DNA of 64,000 nucleotides from Sphagnum magellanicum (lineage: Eukaryota > Streptophyta > Sphagnopsida > Sphagnales > Sphagnaceae): assembly GCA_021904315.1 (NCBI GenBank), contig CM038910.1, positions 17,732,001-17,796,000 on the forward strand, written 5' to 3'. Below the pieces are notes generated by a model, which saw only the letters and a program-made list of their open reading frames with translations, was not told where the DNA came from and made no database searches. The first letter of the stretch is position 1; each line of letters begins with the position of its first letter. Shown in pieces: positions 1-12,725 of this stretch. The position numbers and the translations under genes are program-made.

Positions 1-1439
1 ACATAGTTATTCATTGTTGTGCATTGGTTTTCAACATTCAAATTGTTTCAATTAATTTATTGTCTACTTGTTTAAAAATGCAATCAGGTTCAAACTCTAT
101 TTTCTACAATGAAAGACTCTTGTAAAATATGTGGTAAGTAGGTTTTAATAGATAGATTTTTTATTTTCTATTATGGCCACAACTTAAAACTATAATGATA
201 TCCATACCCCAAAAGTAATAAAGCAACTAAGTTTTAAAAGTAGACTAAAAATATCTCTATTTATAAATTTACCACCTGTCAAATGGGGATACTTTTGGTC
301 TACTTTAAAAAAAAAATTGATCCTAATTTTTTTGAAAATAATTACTTATAGTAATGATAGAGGTGTGGGATAGTTTACAATTATATTTCCACCCATTTTT
401 ATGCTACTTGTTTGATTTTATATACATGATACAAAGTAATTCTAAAGACATTTACTTTTTTTTGTCTACTTTACCATGCTTTTACCCACATGTTATCACC
501 TAAATTTTTAAAGATATTTTCATACAGTTCTTTGGAGGTTGACACCTACATATGTCATATTTGAGGTGATATTCATAGTGGTTGTTGGCATTTAAAGATA
601 TGCCAAAAGTTGTCGCCACCCACCCACACCTCGTGTTGCAATAGTAAAAAAATAGAAAGACCAAAAGTTTGTAACAACTTGTGTGGGTCCTAACAAATAT
701 TTTTATATATATATATAACACTTTCCCTATGCTTTTTTTATTCCCAACACTCACTCTTCCATTTTCTATGGTTTTTGATCCCCAATGCTCCCCTTGCTCT
801 TTTACTTTCTTCATCAATCTTGGGTGGACAGAGGAGCTCTCTCTCTCCATATAACTCCATACAATTTTTAATCCCACCAAAGAGTCTTTTCATTTTTTGC
901 ATGAAATTTCAGTGGATCAAAAGAAAAATGGTACAAGAAATTGTGATATATACCTAATTTCAAATTTGGGTACTTAAAATTGTGACATATACCGAATTTC
1001 AAATTTAGGGACTAGAACTTGAGATCTATGCAATATACCCAATTTCAGATTTAGATACTAGAAATTGCTATATAAACCTAATTTCAAAATCAGGTACTAG
1101 AAAAATGTCTGAACTTCCTCAAGCTTCGAGACATTTTATCTTGATCCATTTTGCAGGAACAAATGTTGGGCAATAGTATTTGGCAAGCCCATATTTCCAT
1201 AGCTTTATCAATCTGTTTCCTTTTATTTCTCAGAATCTGCATGACATACCCTTCTACATGTCCTTCTACATATCTGGAGCTTCTTCCTTTCCACTTAAGC
1301 TTCATTTGCATCAACACATGAGAAACCCTTATAGAATCTTCCCAACTTCCACCTCTAAACCCATGTCATAGTCTCAATCCAGATTCAAGGAGATTTTAAG
1401 ACATTCTAAACAATTCCTATACATGCTATATACCCGTGG
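1..1439. other. AT-rich intergenic DNA
   Basis: No gene recognised. The stretch is AT-rich with long A and T runs. It holds a degenerate tandem repeat at 935-1,100, listed separately, and ends at the 3' end of the cysteine-protease pseudogene. Short open frames here have no family signature. Confidence 0.6.
935..1100 (+). repeat. degenerate tandem repeat, about 42-bp unit, 4 copies
   Basis: Four imperfect units share the order 'aaattgtgatatatacc', 'aatttcaaattt', 'gggtact'. Starts are near 935, 978, 1,030 and 1,061. The units differ by substitutions and one small expansion, so the array is old. Confidence 0.7.
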
Positions 1440-2505
1440 CCACACTAACTGCAAACACCACAGCATTTTGGCCACTCACCATGACCACCGCAAATCTTGT
1501 AGTAGCCATGGTCTCTCCACATTGGACCCCGTGGATTCTTGATGATCCAGTATGGCTTGTATGAGAGACAAATAGGGGCAAAGCCATGCTTCTCACATCC
1601 AACCAGTAGAACACCATGATCCAGATTACTTGTTGCAGAGGATATGACACGCCAGCAATGTAAGTTTGCATGAACTCCACATTTATGCCCACTGCAACCA
1701 ACCCAATTAGGGGAGTGAAAGAATTTTAGTGTATATGACTCACAACATTGATCACAACGTGGAAACAGAACACACATACACTACCCACTAGAAAACTCTC
1801 TGTGATGCTCTGACATATAAGTAAGAGTTCAAGAAGCTAGAAGTAAAGCTTGAGTTGTAAACACTCTGTAAAGCTTGAGTTATGAACACTTCTTGTTTTC
1901 CACTTGGGATGGGGAGGAAAGGAAAGCAGAGAATTCTTTGACTAACCACGAAGAGGGCCTTCATGAACCAACTAGGCTGCCATTTGATCCTCATCAATAG
2001 GAATGTTGGTGAAATTGGTAACCTTAGCTGCAATCTTGTTAGCGTTGTATCTACATTTGCCATCTACACCCTTGTACGGGGTAATCAGTTTCTGACTCCA
2101 AGCCTCCCGTTTCCTGCACGCATTTGTCATCTAGCCTCCATTGCAACCAGCATCACATGCATCCCTCTCTTCAGGGTTTACACTGCACTAAAGAGAACAC
2201 AATTTCAAAAAACACCCTAATGTTCAACTCTCTGAGCATGACAAAATCCCATTCACAGACAGTGAAAAAAAGTGGGATCAGCCTAAGCGAATTTTTAACA
2301 AGAATTAAAGACCGACCTGATGATCACAATCCATCAATTGTTGGCCACTGAAGCCCACACAAGTTGCCTGCACTGGCCGCCAAAAAGTGTGCTCCTTCCA
2401 CTGCACCAGTCGTGCTGGAGAAAGCCCACAACATGATGATCCACATGCTCCCTGCACCACCAGAAGCTCATCTTCTCCATCATCAAACCTATCCATCATG
2501 CACAT
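1440..2505 (-). pseudogene. RD19-like papain-family cysteine protease pseudogene (unprocessed)
   Basis: The minus strand carries three exon-like blocks of a plant RD19-type cysteine protease. Block 1 (2,505-2,317) has the active-site Gln/Cys region QGACGS and the motif QQLMDCDH. Block 2 (2,182-1,947) reads NPEERDACDAGCNGG, then KIAAKVTNFTNIPIDEDQMAA. Block 3 (1,691-1,440) reads GINVEFMQTYIAGVSYP, NLDHGVLLVG with the catalytic His, and KPYWIIKN with the catalytic Asn. Both introns (2,316-2,183 and 1,946-1,692) keep GT and AG ends, so this is not a retrocopy. It is broken: in-frame TAG stops follow CNGG and DQMAA, and frame changes occur after the active-site Cys, before the KIAAKV segment and after AGVSYP. 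The usual NSWG after the catalytic Asn reads NPRG. Signal peptide and propeptide were not identified upstream. Vacuolar proteolysis was the likely ancestral role. Confidence 0.85.
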
Positions 2506-2724
2506 TTTCCAGGCTTTTCAGAAATTGAGAGCTCCTTGATAATGTTGTTCTCTGCCACCGTCACAGATCCATCCTCACGTCCAGAAGGTATAATGCAATT
2601 TGCACCAGTAGCGCACAAAACTTCAGCTGATTCTTCGACACCGCGTCAGAGCACCGAGGTTTCTCGACTCGAGCGCCAAGTCCTCCGTCCATGGGAAGAT
2701 TAGGGTTTAGGGTTTAGGGTGCTA

Positions 2725-3185
2725 TCCAATGGTTAACAGCTGGTTAAATCTGGCTGCTGATTTAGTGAGCCATTGGTTAACGAGCAGTTAACTGGAGGTT
2801 AACCAGCACTTAACCCTAAACCCTAAACCATAAATAAAATACAAACTTTTAATCATAAATAAAGTTTCGCAGGGGTTTTCTCTCTTTTTTAATCATCCTT
2901 GTATATTTCTGGCTATACACCTGAAAATCAAATATGTGAATATGGCGATTTAAAAAAAATTCCTCACTTCTAGCTAGCGACTGAAAACCTCAAAAATCAC
3001 TTAATGTTTTATTTTTAAAATTTTAAAATTTCACTTTTTGACGAGATTTTTTGCCAGTAAAAACACGGATGACTTATGTGTGGATGACTTATCATCATCC
3101 ATCCTTCACGGTACACTGGTGGATAATCCAAATAATCCCAACTCAAACCAATGGTTAACTGCTGGTTAACCTCCAGTTAACCCTC
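2725..3185. repeat. inverted-repeat (foldback/MITE-like) element with GTTAAC ends
   Basis: Near-perfect inverted repeats lie at 2,787-2,815 and 3,153-3,181. They share GTTAACTGGAGGTTAACC and enclose about 340 bp. More GGTTAA motifs flank the left arm (2,733-2,780), and AAACCCT telomere-type runs adjoin at 2,701-2,720 and 2,812-2,828. The interior (2,947-3,060) matches a second copy at 12,600-12,725. No coding capacity was seen. The element lies just upstream of the protease pseudogene. Confidence 0.65.
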
Positions 3186-3469
3186 TCTTTGATTGATTCT
3201 AGTCTTTTTTTTTTTTTAATCAATTTGTTTTCACAAATCTTGGATCCAGTTTCGCCACATATGTTAGTTAGTACATGAACAATTTTGGCATAAATTAAAA
3301 TTATTTTTCGTTTTTTCAAAATTTATTTTATTACTTGTGTCAAAAAATAAATAAATAATTATTATAAAATTAAAAGAATTGCAAGTTTTGAACCATACGG
3401 TTTGAAAATTTCAAGAACTTAAAAGAAAATCAAATGACATGTGAAGCAATGTTTTCTTTTATGAATTTT

Positions 3470-3610
3470 GTGATTGTAGCCAAACCATCAATCGCCCTTG
3501 AGTGATGATTTAGCAAAAAGTGGCAATTGTCCATAGGAAGATTTAATGAAAGTGAAAAATTAGCCAAATATGGCTATAAACTAGACATGAAAATTAAGTA
3601 AATTTAGTCA
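3470..3610 (+). repeat. CArG-palindrome repeat family, copy 1
   Basis: It contains TAGCCAAATATGGCTA at 3,561-3,576, preceded by a 'gtagcca' segment. It resembles the copies at 4,985-5,225, 14,970-15,255, 27,150-27,420 and 30,185-30,400. Boundaries are approximate. Confidence 0.5.
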
Positions 3611-4984
3611 TCTTTTTAATGTTTTTGGCTACTCATTGCTTGTTGGCAACTTACTTTAGAGGGGGAGGTGAGGAGGTCCAAGGTCCAAATTCCTAGGAAC
3701 CAATTTGGACTCATTTGAAACATATTGAATCCTTGAGTTTGACCTTGCCATGGACACGAGCTTGCATCTTGGTTTGTGAAATCATGAGCTCTCCTTTTTA
3801 GTTCGTTTTTTGGGGTTCAAACCAATTGATTTTCCCTTCATAATGGTGCCATGTGAGTTTAGCCTAGATTTGCCACTTTTTGGTCTAGGATCCTCATCTA
3901 AAGGCCATGGGTCCAATTTATGGGTCTCATCCAATAGGATTGATCTACTTCATTGGACCCTAGACCTTGGACCCTCACCTAAAGTGGCCCTAATGTACTC
4001 TATTGGCAAACAAATGCACTACAATACAACCTTGTTCTTTCTTCCGAACTTGCATGGGAATGTGTGTATAATTGGATGAGAAATTAGGGTTAGAGTTTTT
4101 AGGGTTTAGGTGTTTGCCTCCATTGAGCTGAAAATCTCACACTAAAGGTTAGGATTAAAAGTGACATGGGTGTACTTACAAAGTTACCCGTGTTGAACCC
4201 CCAATGCCCCTTTCCAAAAGAAACTAATTTTGTTTACTCCATGCATGCTTGGTAAAACCTAAAATCATACATGCATGTCTACTATCTTCGGGCAACAAAA
4301 AAAAATTATAACATAAAAGACAACAACAATCCAAACAAATTACTCCATTGAAAATGAATTTCATGATGATTTTTGTTATTAAATCTTCATCAAAACCTTA
4401 ATTGAGGTTTATTAAATAACATCAAATTAATTAAAAAGCATTTATGTCTCAAAAAATAATTTTATATTAAATTTTTAATTTATTTCAAAATTGAAGTGTT
4501 TTATTTTAATCAAATTTTCCATAATCTTTCAAATCAATTTTTTAGGAATCTCATTTGAATAAGATTTGAAGGAATTGAAGTTAATTGTTTGTATGTTTAT
4601 AAAAAAAAATTCAATTAAAAAATTAATCATGTGAATTTTTTTTTACACTTCATAATGATATGAAACCTCATGATTAAAAAAAAAAGGCAATTGAAAACCC
4701 CCAAAAAATGATATAAAAGCATGATTAAATCAGTTACCCAACATTCATATTTTGATAAGAAACCCAACAAGTAGATGGGTAGACTTCAAAACAACCCATC
4801 AATTGGATGGGTGCACCCAAAATCTATACTTGTGTCCATTAACTTGGGGCAATAAAAACACGAAACTTATTCATATGTGAAAATTTTGGAAATTTTTGTG
4901 TAAATGGTAACTCCAATGTATATGTCTAAATAATTTGTTGGGTTGAGAAATGGTACCCACATTTGTACATGTATATGGACCTAT

Positions 4985-5225
4985 ACAAAGGTTTTTTCAT
5001 GGGGAAATTAGCACAAAATTTGCCAAATTTTATTTTTATTTTTAAAAAAAAATTCAATTTTTTTTCAAATTGCCAAAGTCTTATGATAAGTTCCAAAAGG
5101 TAGCCAAGAATATAAAAGGATTATGCTTTTTTTTCCTACCTTCATATCTATCGTGTAGCCAAATTTGGCTGAATTATTTTTTGGATGATCACTGCTTTGG
5201 TTGCATCACAAAATCCTTAAGGAAA
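4985..5225 (+). repeat. CArG-palindrome repeat family, copy 2
   Basis: In order it has 'tttgccaaatttt', A/T runs, 'ttatgataagttcc', 'aggtagccaagaatata', the palindrome region TAGCCAAATTTGGCTG (5,156-5,171), then 'ggatgatcactg' and 'ggttgcatcacaaaatc'. The same order is seen at 27,150-27,420. Confidence 0.65.
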
Positions 5226-6829
5226 CCCTACACCCATACACAAACAAAAATTGAGATCATTGTCTTCAAACATATCTACAAATAATCAATCATAATATCT
5301 CCACACAAATCTCATGCACAAATAGAAGAAACATACATCCAAATCCTTTTTCTTTCTTCACAATACCTCTATATACCTAACTAAGATCCTAGTGCATCTC
5401 CAATGGTCAATTCACCTTGGAGGTCTCAAGGAAGCTTTTAACAACCTTCACCTTAACTTCATATCATCATCAACTATCCAAATTAATTAACATGGCAATA
5501 GTTATCAATAAATTGCATTCAATAATGCTTGCCAATAAGCAAGGCATTACACCCCACACCTTACACGAAAAAATTATCTATTGTCTTACAAGAAGGATTG
5601 CCATCCATATGGGGCCATAATGAACCAACACTCACAAATGCACTGGTTTGGAGGGATGGTGATTGGATTGGGTTTTGTTTTTCATCAAGGGTTTTTGTCC
5701 CCAACTAACCACCCCTAGTTAGCATAAATAATATATTTAATATTCTACTTGTTGTTATTTTTTTCAAATGTATTTGAACCCTTCAAATCTACAACCACCC
5801 ACATGCATTTGCATGTTATTCCAAAAAATTGACCTACCATCAATGACAATGTGCTCAATTAGGGTTTCATGTTGTTAAACACAAAACATTGTTGGTGTGT
5901 TAAACAAAATCAATGAAAAATGAGAAATGTTGGGATGATAACTTGTTGTCAAAATCACAATAAACAAATTTGATTAAGCCAACTTGACAATATAAATAAA
6001 GTCACATGTGAAAGTTGCACACCCTTGTGCAAACTTGCTTAATCCTTGCATCCAATTTTAGTAAAGGTAAAACACAAGTGAAACCTAGCAATGTCTTCAC
6101 ATCCCACAAAAATTCATCGTCAACTTTGGTAGTGTTAATAGTTGCATTATTTTGAACCATCTTCACAACAAGAATTTTGTATTCACACAACTATTTTCAA
6201 TGGTGATAACATTAGTATCCATTGAATCAACTAGTGATGTTTTTCAAAAGTTTGTTACTTTTACATTATAACAATTCAACAAGCTTACTAGCTTCAAGAT
6301 GATGCTAATTAGGGTTGTGAGCAAATAAATGTCATACATAGTAGGGATTTGATCTTGGTTACCAAATTAAAACCAAGTTCAAAGCTTGGACAACTTGGTT
6401 GATACATTGTGCCATGTAGTGCACACGATTCACAAATGGAGCATGTTCATATATCAAGGGAGTGGTGATAACAAATTTTACCCTTTTAAAAACAATAGTT
6501 CCATTTACTCCAAAATGCACCAATTTGTTGGCCATGTTTGTTTCATTAAAACATCCATAATCAATATTACTTTGCACAATCAAAAAAATTAGATTATCAT
6601 AATTGGTTCCATTTGTATTACCTTTTCGCAGTTAAACAAAATGGGGATCACTTCCATTCCTTTATTGCATAAATCAATATTGGGTAATTACCACCTTTTT
6701 TAGAAAAACATTGGCACCAATTTTTATAAGGGTTCAACAACCAACCTAGTTATTGGAATTTTAAAAATGTTTACCCCAATTTTTTAATTATTCACAAGTG
6801 GAATTATTAGTTTTCAAAGTAAGACAATT

Positions 6830-6905
6830 TTAGGTTAATAGGATTTGAACCCAAGATCCCTTAGAAAAAGACAAGAGCCCAAACCACTTGCCTCTAAGCT
6901 TTTAT
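6830..6905 (-). mobile_element. tRNA-derived SINE head (pol III promoter remnant)
   Basis: On the minus strand a B-box-like GGTTCAAATCC follows an A-box-like segment 'taGAGGCAAGTGG' at tRNA-like spacing of about 30 bases. The intervening 'gatcttg' also resembles tRNA-related SINE heads. The sequence does not fold as an intact tRNA. The body and tail of the element to the left (about 6,830 down to 6,650) have no clear end. Confidence 0.45.
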
Positions 6906-8304
6906 GAAAAACAAAATGAAAGACTTTTCTATTTACAGTTTACAAATGCCAATGGTTTTGAAACTAAAGCCAAATGTGGAAACTTTAAATAAACAAGCTT
7001 CAACATTTTTTGCACATCTAAACATGGGGATTAATAGTTAAAGCCTACATCAAGTTTTGAGAAACCTCAAGTTCAAATATGAGGTGAGTAGCCTACATGT
7101 TAGTGACTATTTTATAGATTTTATTAAGTTTGAAAACTAGACCCGAGGTACCTTTTAACCAACCTTGAGTACTAAGGTTGGGTTTGGGTGATAACTTGAT
7201 TAATTCTTAGGGTAATTGATTCTCAATTATTGGAAAACTATCAATTCACATGGTGAGAATTGGCCTAAACCATTGGCTAGTTCTCACCTTTTTTGTGATA
7301 CCCATTCAACATTGATGTAAACATGGAAAAACATTCAACTTTGGTTGTCAATGGTGGCGATTTCATTACAACTCACTAAGATGAATGATGTTTTCTTCAT
7401 AGTAACTTTGATGGCTCATAAACAAACATTGTGAATTGCCTTTGCTATGGTTCATCTTATAAAATGAAACCAATGTTTTTAAGGGTAATTTTCAACATTT
7501 AGAAACAAGGAAAGAACCTTGAAGTTTTCAAAATCTATCATGGGGTGGCCTTGTTGTAGCATTTGCTAATGTGCAACATATTGAACATACTTCCTTTTCT
7601 TCTTCACCTTCCCACTATTGCAATTTCAACCATTAGTACCAATATAGGTATGTTTGATGTTATATCAACACATATATGTAATAAATGATGATATTGATAT
7701 AATAGCTAATTGCAAATGGTTCATGATAGAGGAAAAGGACCACCATAAATTTAAGGAAAACTACACGGATTTCATACCAAAGGAGGAAATAGGATGATTT
7801 CTTGGTATCAATTATGAAAATTAATATTTAACATCAATATTTGGACTAGTTTTGTCTTTCCACCTTTCCTTCAAACTTTAACATCAGGGTAATTTTGAAG
7901 TATTTATTACAATGAAACAAATTAGTATAGTCTTTGATATCAAAGTTGATGCCATTATTGAAACCAAATGTAGACATTTATATCAAACCAACACCTATAG
8001 TTTATTAATGTGGGTTAACATTGAAACTAGGTATTGGAAAGTATTTTCATCCACAAGAAGAAATCTTGTCCTTTCCCACATCCACACATTACAACTATTG
8101 TTTGATTTGATTACATTTCAATCACATTTGGCTATCTTAAGTTTACAAATGATTTGTTGCATTAATTAATGGTCAATATTGTTTATAATTATAACATTCA
8201 TTACCTTGTTCACTTATGAGTATAATTTGAACCCTATGTCATTTTAGAATAATTTTAAATCATTAACATGGAAATTGAAGTAACCTTTAATTTTATTCAT
8301 ATAA

Positions 8305-8815
8305 TGCACTAAATGGGTTAATGATTTTTTTGACATTTTTTCAACTATCAACATGTGTACATGAATTAAACCATTAACTTTTAATAATTAAAATTATTAT
8401 TCACACGTTGCATCTTGCACTTATTAAAATATATTGAAACGCATGCCAATTATATGTGGATAATTTAGTGAATTTTTTCACATCTCTTGAATTGTCAACA
8501 TTTGTACATGAGTTGATTAATCCATTTTGAATTTATTGAAATTGTTATTCAAATGTTTCATATTGCATTTATTAATGTATATTGAAACACACATAACAAT
8601 TTAATGTCTTACATTTATACTTGAATGGATTAATGAATTTTTTCACAATTCTTGAATAATCAACATTTGCACATGAATTGAATCATTCATTTTCAATGTG
8701 TTAAATCCATTCATGAATTGCATTTTGCATTCAGCACAATTTTTTTTGAAATGGATGTATTAAAACTTTGCAAGTTTCATATTTATATTTGAATGGGTTA
8801 GTGATTAAATCAAAA
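8305..8815 (+). repeat. tandem repeat, about 150-170-bp unit, three units plus a partial
   Basis: Units begin near 8,309, 8,458, 8,622 and 8,792 with 'tgaatgggttaatgaattt'. They share 'ttttttcacatttcttgaat', 'atcaacatttgtacatgaat', a 'cattttgcatt' segment and 'tattgaaacacacat'. The units are diverged but in the same order. Confidence 0.7.
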
Positions 8816-9932
8816 TGTTCATGCATGCAAACTCTAGGGTGCATGTAGACCTCTAAATTAAAAAAATAAAATAAAATAATGTAAACTATTATGTATGTTT
8901 AAATATTCATAAATGAATTTTTAAAATGATGATCATAATAGTGACATCAAAAAAAAATTATAATCTTTGTAAATTTTTTCAATTGTCCATGGTGTTGTTC
9001 AAGATCATCCACAAGAAAATTTAACCATGATTTGGCTATAGAACACATGTGGAAATATAAAAATGTTAAAATCCTTCTATATTTTTGCTATAAATCCTAA
9101 AACCCATTATGGAATTCTAATCTTTTACAAGAAAAAATTGGCAAATTTTTCTTTTTTTAATAAAAAATCTTTTGTTGATGTTTGATAGCCTTTTTTAATG
9201 TTCACAAAATGGTGAAAATTCACCACCAAACACAAACACACACACGTATGAAGTTTATAATAATGTCAAAGATTGTTTAAAAGTTTTAACATAAATTTGA
9301 TGTTGGAATTGTTTATGGGTTTAAGGTAGGGATTATTAGAATTGTTTTTATAAAATTATTCATTAGGAATAACATTTTTTTTCAAATTTATTATTTCAAT
9401 TTTTGGCAAAATTATTGTTATTTGCATTTTTTTTTTAGTTTTCACTATTTTCCCATCCCCCCCCCAAATCACCAACTTGTGAAATTTTGCCACCAAATTA
9501 TTATGTAATTTCTTTATAAAAAAAACTAGTTGGGGGCTTGGGGGGGGCGTGGGGGTAATCCAACTATTTAATGCCAAATAATTACCATGTTTCTACTTTT
9601 TACTTTTACAAAGGAAAAAATGTAAAATATATTCTAACAACATTATAAAAAAATAACATTAAAAATATTTTGCAATTTGTTTTCAAAGTTGTGTAATTAA
9701 TCATTTGTATCAGTGTTTGATTAGTATTGTTAAACAAATATGGTCTTGAAAATTAAATAGTTATATTGGTTACTTAATTGATATTTATTCTTGTGGTTAA
9801 TTTTTGTCAATTTAAAGGGCACCAACATCGACAAAGAATGTTTTGAAAAAAAATCAATAATTTTTAATTTTTATAAAAAAAATGTTGAAGTTTGAATTTC
9901 CTAAACAATTTCATGTTGAACATAATAATGGT

Positions 9933-10240
9933 TGTGTCACGTAGTGGCCTTGCCATTTACATTAAAAAAAATCTTCTTAATGCAAAAGAAGAATTATCAA
10001 AACTCAAATACTTCACCAAGCAAGAATATAATCTTTAAAAACATTTCTAAAGGAAACTAAAATCTTTCAATATATTATAACTTGATAACTAATCTCAAGT
10101 TTCAACACAAGCCAAAATATCATCTTTCAAAAATGTTCATATAAAAACAGACCTATTACCTAGGGGCCAAAATCCCTTTAGCTACTATGTTATATAATGA
10201 ATCTAAACACAATATCCTTGCCTTGGTATGCAAGGTCAAT
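9933..10240 (-). mobile_element. MITE family A (GGCCTTGCC ends), copy 1
   Basis: Reverse-orientation copy of a 300-380-bp dispersed element. It starts at 'gtgtcac...GTGGCCTTGCC' and ends at 'CCTTGGTATGCAAGG'. It shares the internal 'ctaatctcaagtttcaacac' and 'atcatctttcaaaaat' blocks with the other five copies. No coding capacity. Confidence 0.8.
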
Positions 10241-11747
10241 AAACTTAAACTTTTTCATTCATATTATTAAAGTTTTGAAGTGATTTGGTGATTTAAGATT
10301 TTGGTGCACCTCCATGAGGTCTTGGGTGCAAACCTTGATGGATGTGTGCATGTACAATGTATGTGATATACAAACATGTACACATGGTGGTGGTGAATGA
10401 CCCAAAGAATTTTGCTGACAAAATCCAAAAAAAAAGCTTTATTTTTCAAAACATGTATTATGTCATGGCATGCTTTGAAAAAATACAATTTATGATTCCA
10501 TGATTCAAAAAAAAAAAAGTTGTGTCATGAATGACATTTTAATAGATGTCGTCATATTAACTTGGGACCTCATAATATCCATGCCAAAAAAATTTAATTC
10601 AAAATCATTTAATAATGCAACATGCAACTACTTAAAATGATTTAAAATAATTTCACTAAAAATGTTCTAATCAACTAATTTTTTTTATCAAAATCATACA
10701 AGTTGCATGTTAATCAATTTTTGTCTCATTACACTAAAAACGTAATGAATTTGAGTAGTTGCAAAACCCATGATTCTGTTTTTTTGATGTATTGTGTGTG
10801 TTTGAGTGTCCTCTCAAGTTTAATGAAGGCACATCACAAGAGGCTTGGCATGTGGGAAGCAAGCATTAAATACAAGAGTTTCCTATCCAGATAAAAGCAA
10901 AAGGTTTGCTTGTTGTGTATTTGGCAGTTTTTTACAGGTTTCAAGGTTTAAATTCAGAGCTTGATATTCATTTGTTTAGCTGCTATTTTTTTGCATCTGT
11001 CACTAGGTCAATGTGACAATGCAATCACTCATTTTCTCGTGGGTGTGTGAAGCCTAATTTTTTATATGTACATATTTACTTGGAAGCAAAGTTTAGTCAC
11101 TCAAATATTGTCCAAGCTGCTGGTGTTCTCATGATCATTCTAGTAATTCTGCAAACTTGATGATGTCCTTATGCCAGGCAATGGTAGTGTGCAATGTTTA
11201 GTGTTTGCATTTTGTTCAATCCAATTGCTCCACAAATTGCAGTAGAGCATTCAGATCACAGAGGATTGAAAACCATTCCAGCTTCTTCCTTTTATTACTC
11301 TAAATCTTGGACCCTAGATCTCAAACCCAAAATAAAGATAGAGAAACTAAAAAATTCTTGCTGTTGTCTGCACATGCCAAGAATACTGCAGATGGTAGTC
11401 ACCAGCAGAAATGATCACCCATCGCATTTGACCCATGTGAAACTTTTTACATCACATTTCAATTTCTAAAATGTAAGTTTACTTTCGAAATCAAAAACAT
11501 TAGGTAGTCATTTCACTTTTTGGTATGTATAAGTTTTGTATTATTCTTTGTCAATATTGCAGACACACCTACCACCATTCATCTTAAGGAATGAGCCTTC
11601 TTTGGAAGCATTGGAATGATGTTTTGAAGATCAGATTCAAAGAGCTTGCATATATGTAGCCTTGAGATGAACCATCAAGATATTCCTAGTTATGGGTGAT
11701 GTGACTGGATCTTGTTAGACAACTTAGTTAGGACTCAGAGATTCATG

Positions 11748-11909
11748 CATAATATTTCTAACCTTCCTTTGTAGCTTCATGGAATGCATCAAAGTTGGGC
11801 TCTCATGGGGATACTATTCGGATTTGAGCATAATATTTCTAACCTTCCTTTGTAGCTTCATGGAATGCATCAAAGTTGGGCTCTCATTGGGGGTACTATT
11901 CGGATTTGA
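11748..11909 (+). repeat. tandem duplication, 81-bp unit, 2 copies
   Basis: The unit starting 'cataatatttctaacc' at 11,748 recurs at 11,829 almost unchanged, through 'ggaatgcatcaaagttgggc' to 'tattcggatttga'. The near identity points to a recent duplication. Confidence 0.9.
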
Positions 11910-12073
11910 AAGTCCGTGTCCCATCATCCTAGTATATCTCTGCAACCTGAAACCTACAGTTAGCTGGAATTCATTCCAATTAGGAAAGCATCTGGAGTGG
12001 GTTTGTGTAATGCTTCTGAATGAATTTACAAGTGTTTTTTTTTGGAATTGCTGATTCCCACGTTCCTGTCTGG

Positions 12074-12164
12074 AGGAATTGGATTTGAACTTTGAATTCT
12101 TGCTTGCTTGCTTGCTTGCTAGAGGAATTGGATTTGAACTTTGAATTCTTGCTTGCTTGCTATC
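12074..12164 (+). repeat. tandem duplication ending in GCTT runs
   Basis: The segment beginning 'gaggaattggatttgaac' and ending in GCTT repeats occurs twice in direct succession. The copies have five and three GCTT-like units. Slippage or unequal exchange at the tetranucleotide run is the likely origin. Confidence 0.85.
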
Positions 12165-12599
12165 AAAGTGATGATGGGCTTGTCCTAAGAGAGCAGAAAG
12201 AAGACAAAAAGTGTTACAAGAAGTAATGTGCAAGAACCCTTTCTATGAATAACTAACTAACTAGTGCACTCAAGATCAACTAAGCCAAAAGATTCAGACC
12301 ACCAAATCCCGCAATTTCATTGACCATAACCATTTTCCTGCACAAATGGTGGAACATTGGCCCCAAGGGTTGCAAACTAGCTTCCCAAATCCCATGGTAT
12401 CCTTTTTTTTTCAGCCTTGGAGCCAATACAAGGCCCTAAACTTCAGCATTGATTAGTAGCTTGGGGCCGATTGAAAATATTTGTTCTAGACTCCTAGTGT
12501 TAAAAAAAACCCGTGGTTCCATTTTCAACTTTTGCACCAATAGGAATGCTTGATTTGGGTTGAACATTGGCCCTGACTTCTAGTGTAAAGAGGGAATAA

Positions 12600-12725
12600 A
12601 TTTGGTGATTTAATATTTAAAAAAAATCCTCACTTCTGACCACTGAAAACCTCCAAAAATTACTTTGCTTTAATTTATAATTTTTTGGTTTTTGCATTTT
12701 GGTGATATATTGCCAGTTCAAAAAA
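12600..12725 (+). repeat. second copy of the segment inside the 2.7-3.2 kb inverted-repeat element
   Basis: It matches 2,947-3,060 in order: an A run, 'cctcacttct', 'actgaaaacctc', 'aaaaat', then 'ttttgg...atattgccagt'. A related segment, 'ggttttcaattgcca', occurs in reverse near 15,040. GTTAAC ends were not found here, so this is a fragment. Confidence 0.55.

Larger units (their letters stand above)
3186..9932. other. AT-rich intergenic DNA
   Basis: No gene recognised in 6.7 kb. The sequence is AT-rich with A/T homopolymers. It contains two copies of the CArG-palindrome repeat family (near 3,470-3,610 and 4,985-5,225), a SINE head (6,830-6,905) and a tandem repeat (8,305-8,815), all listed separately. 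Open frames up to 89 codons occur but show no domain or codon signal. Confidence 0.6.
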
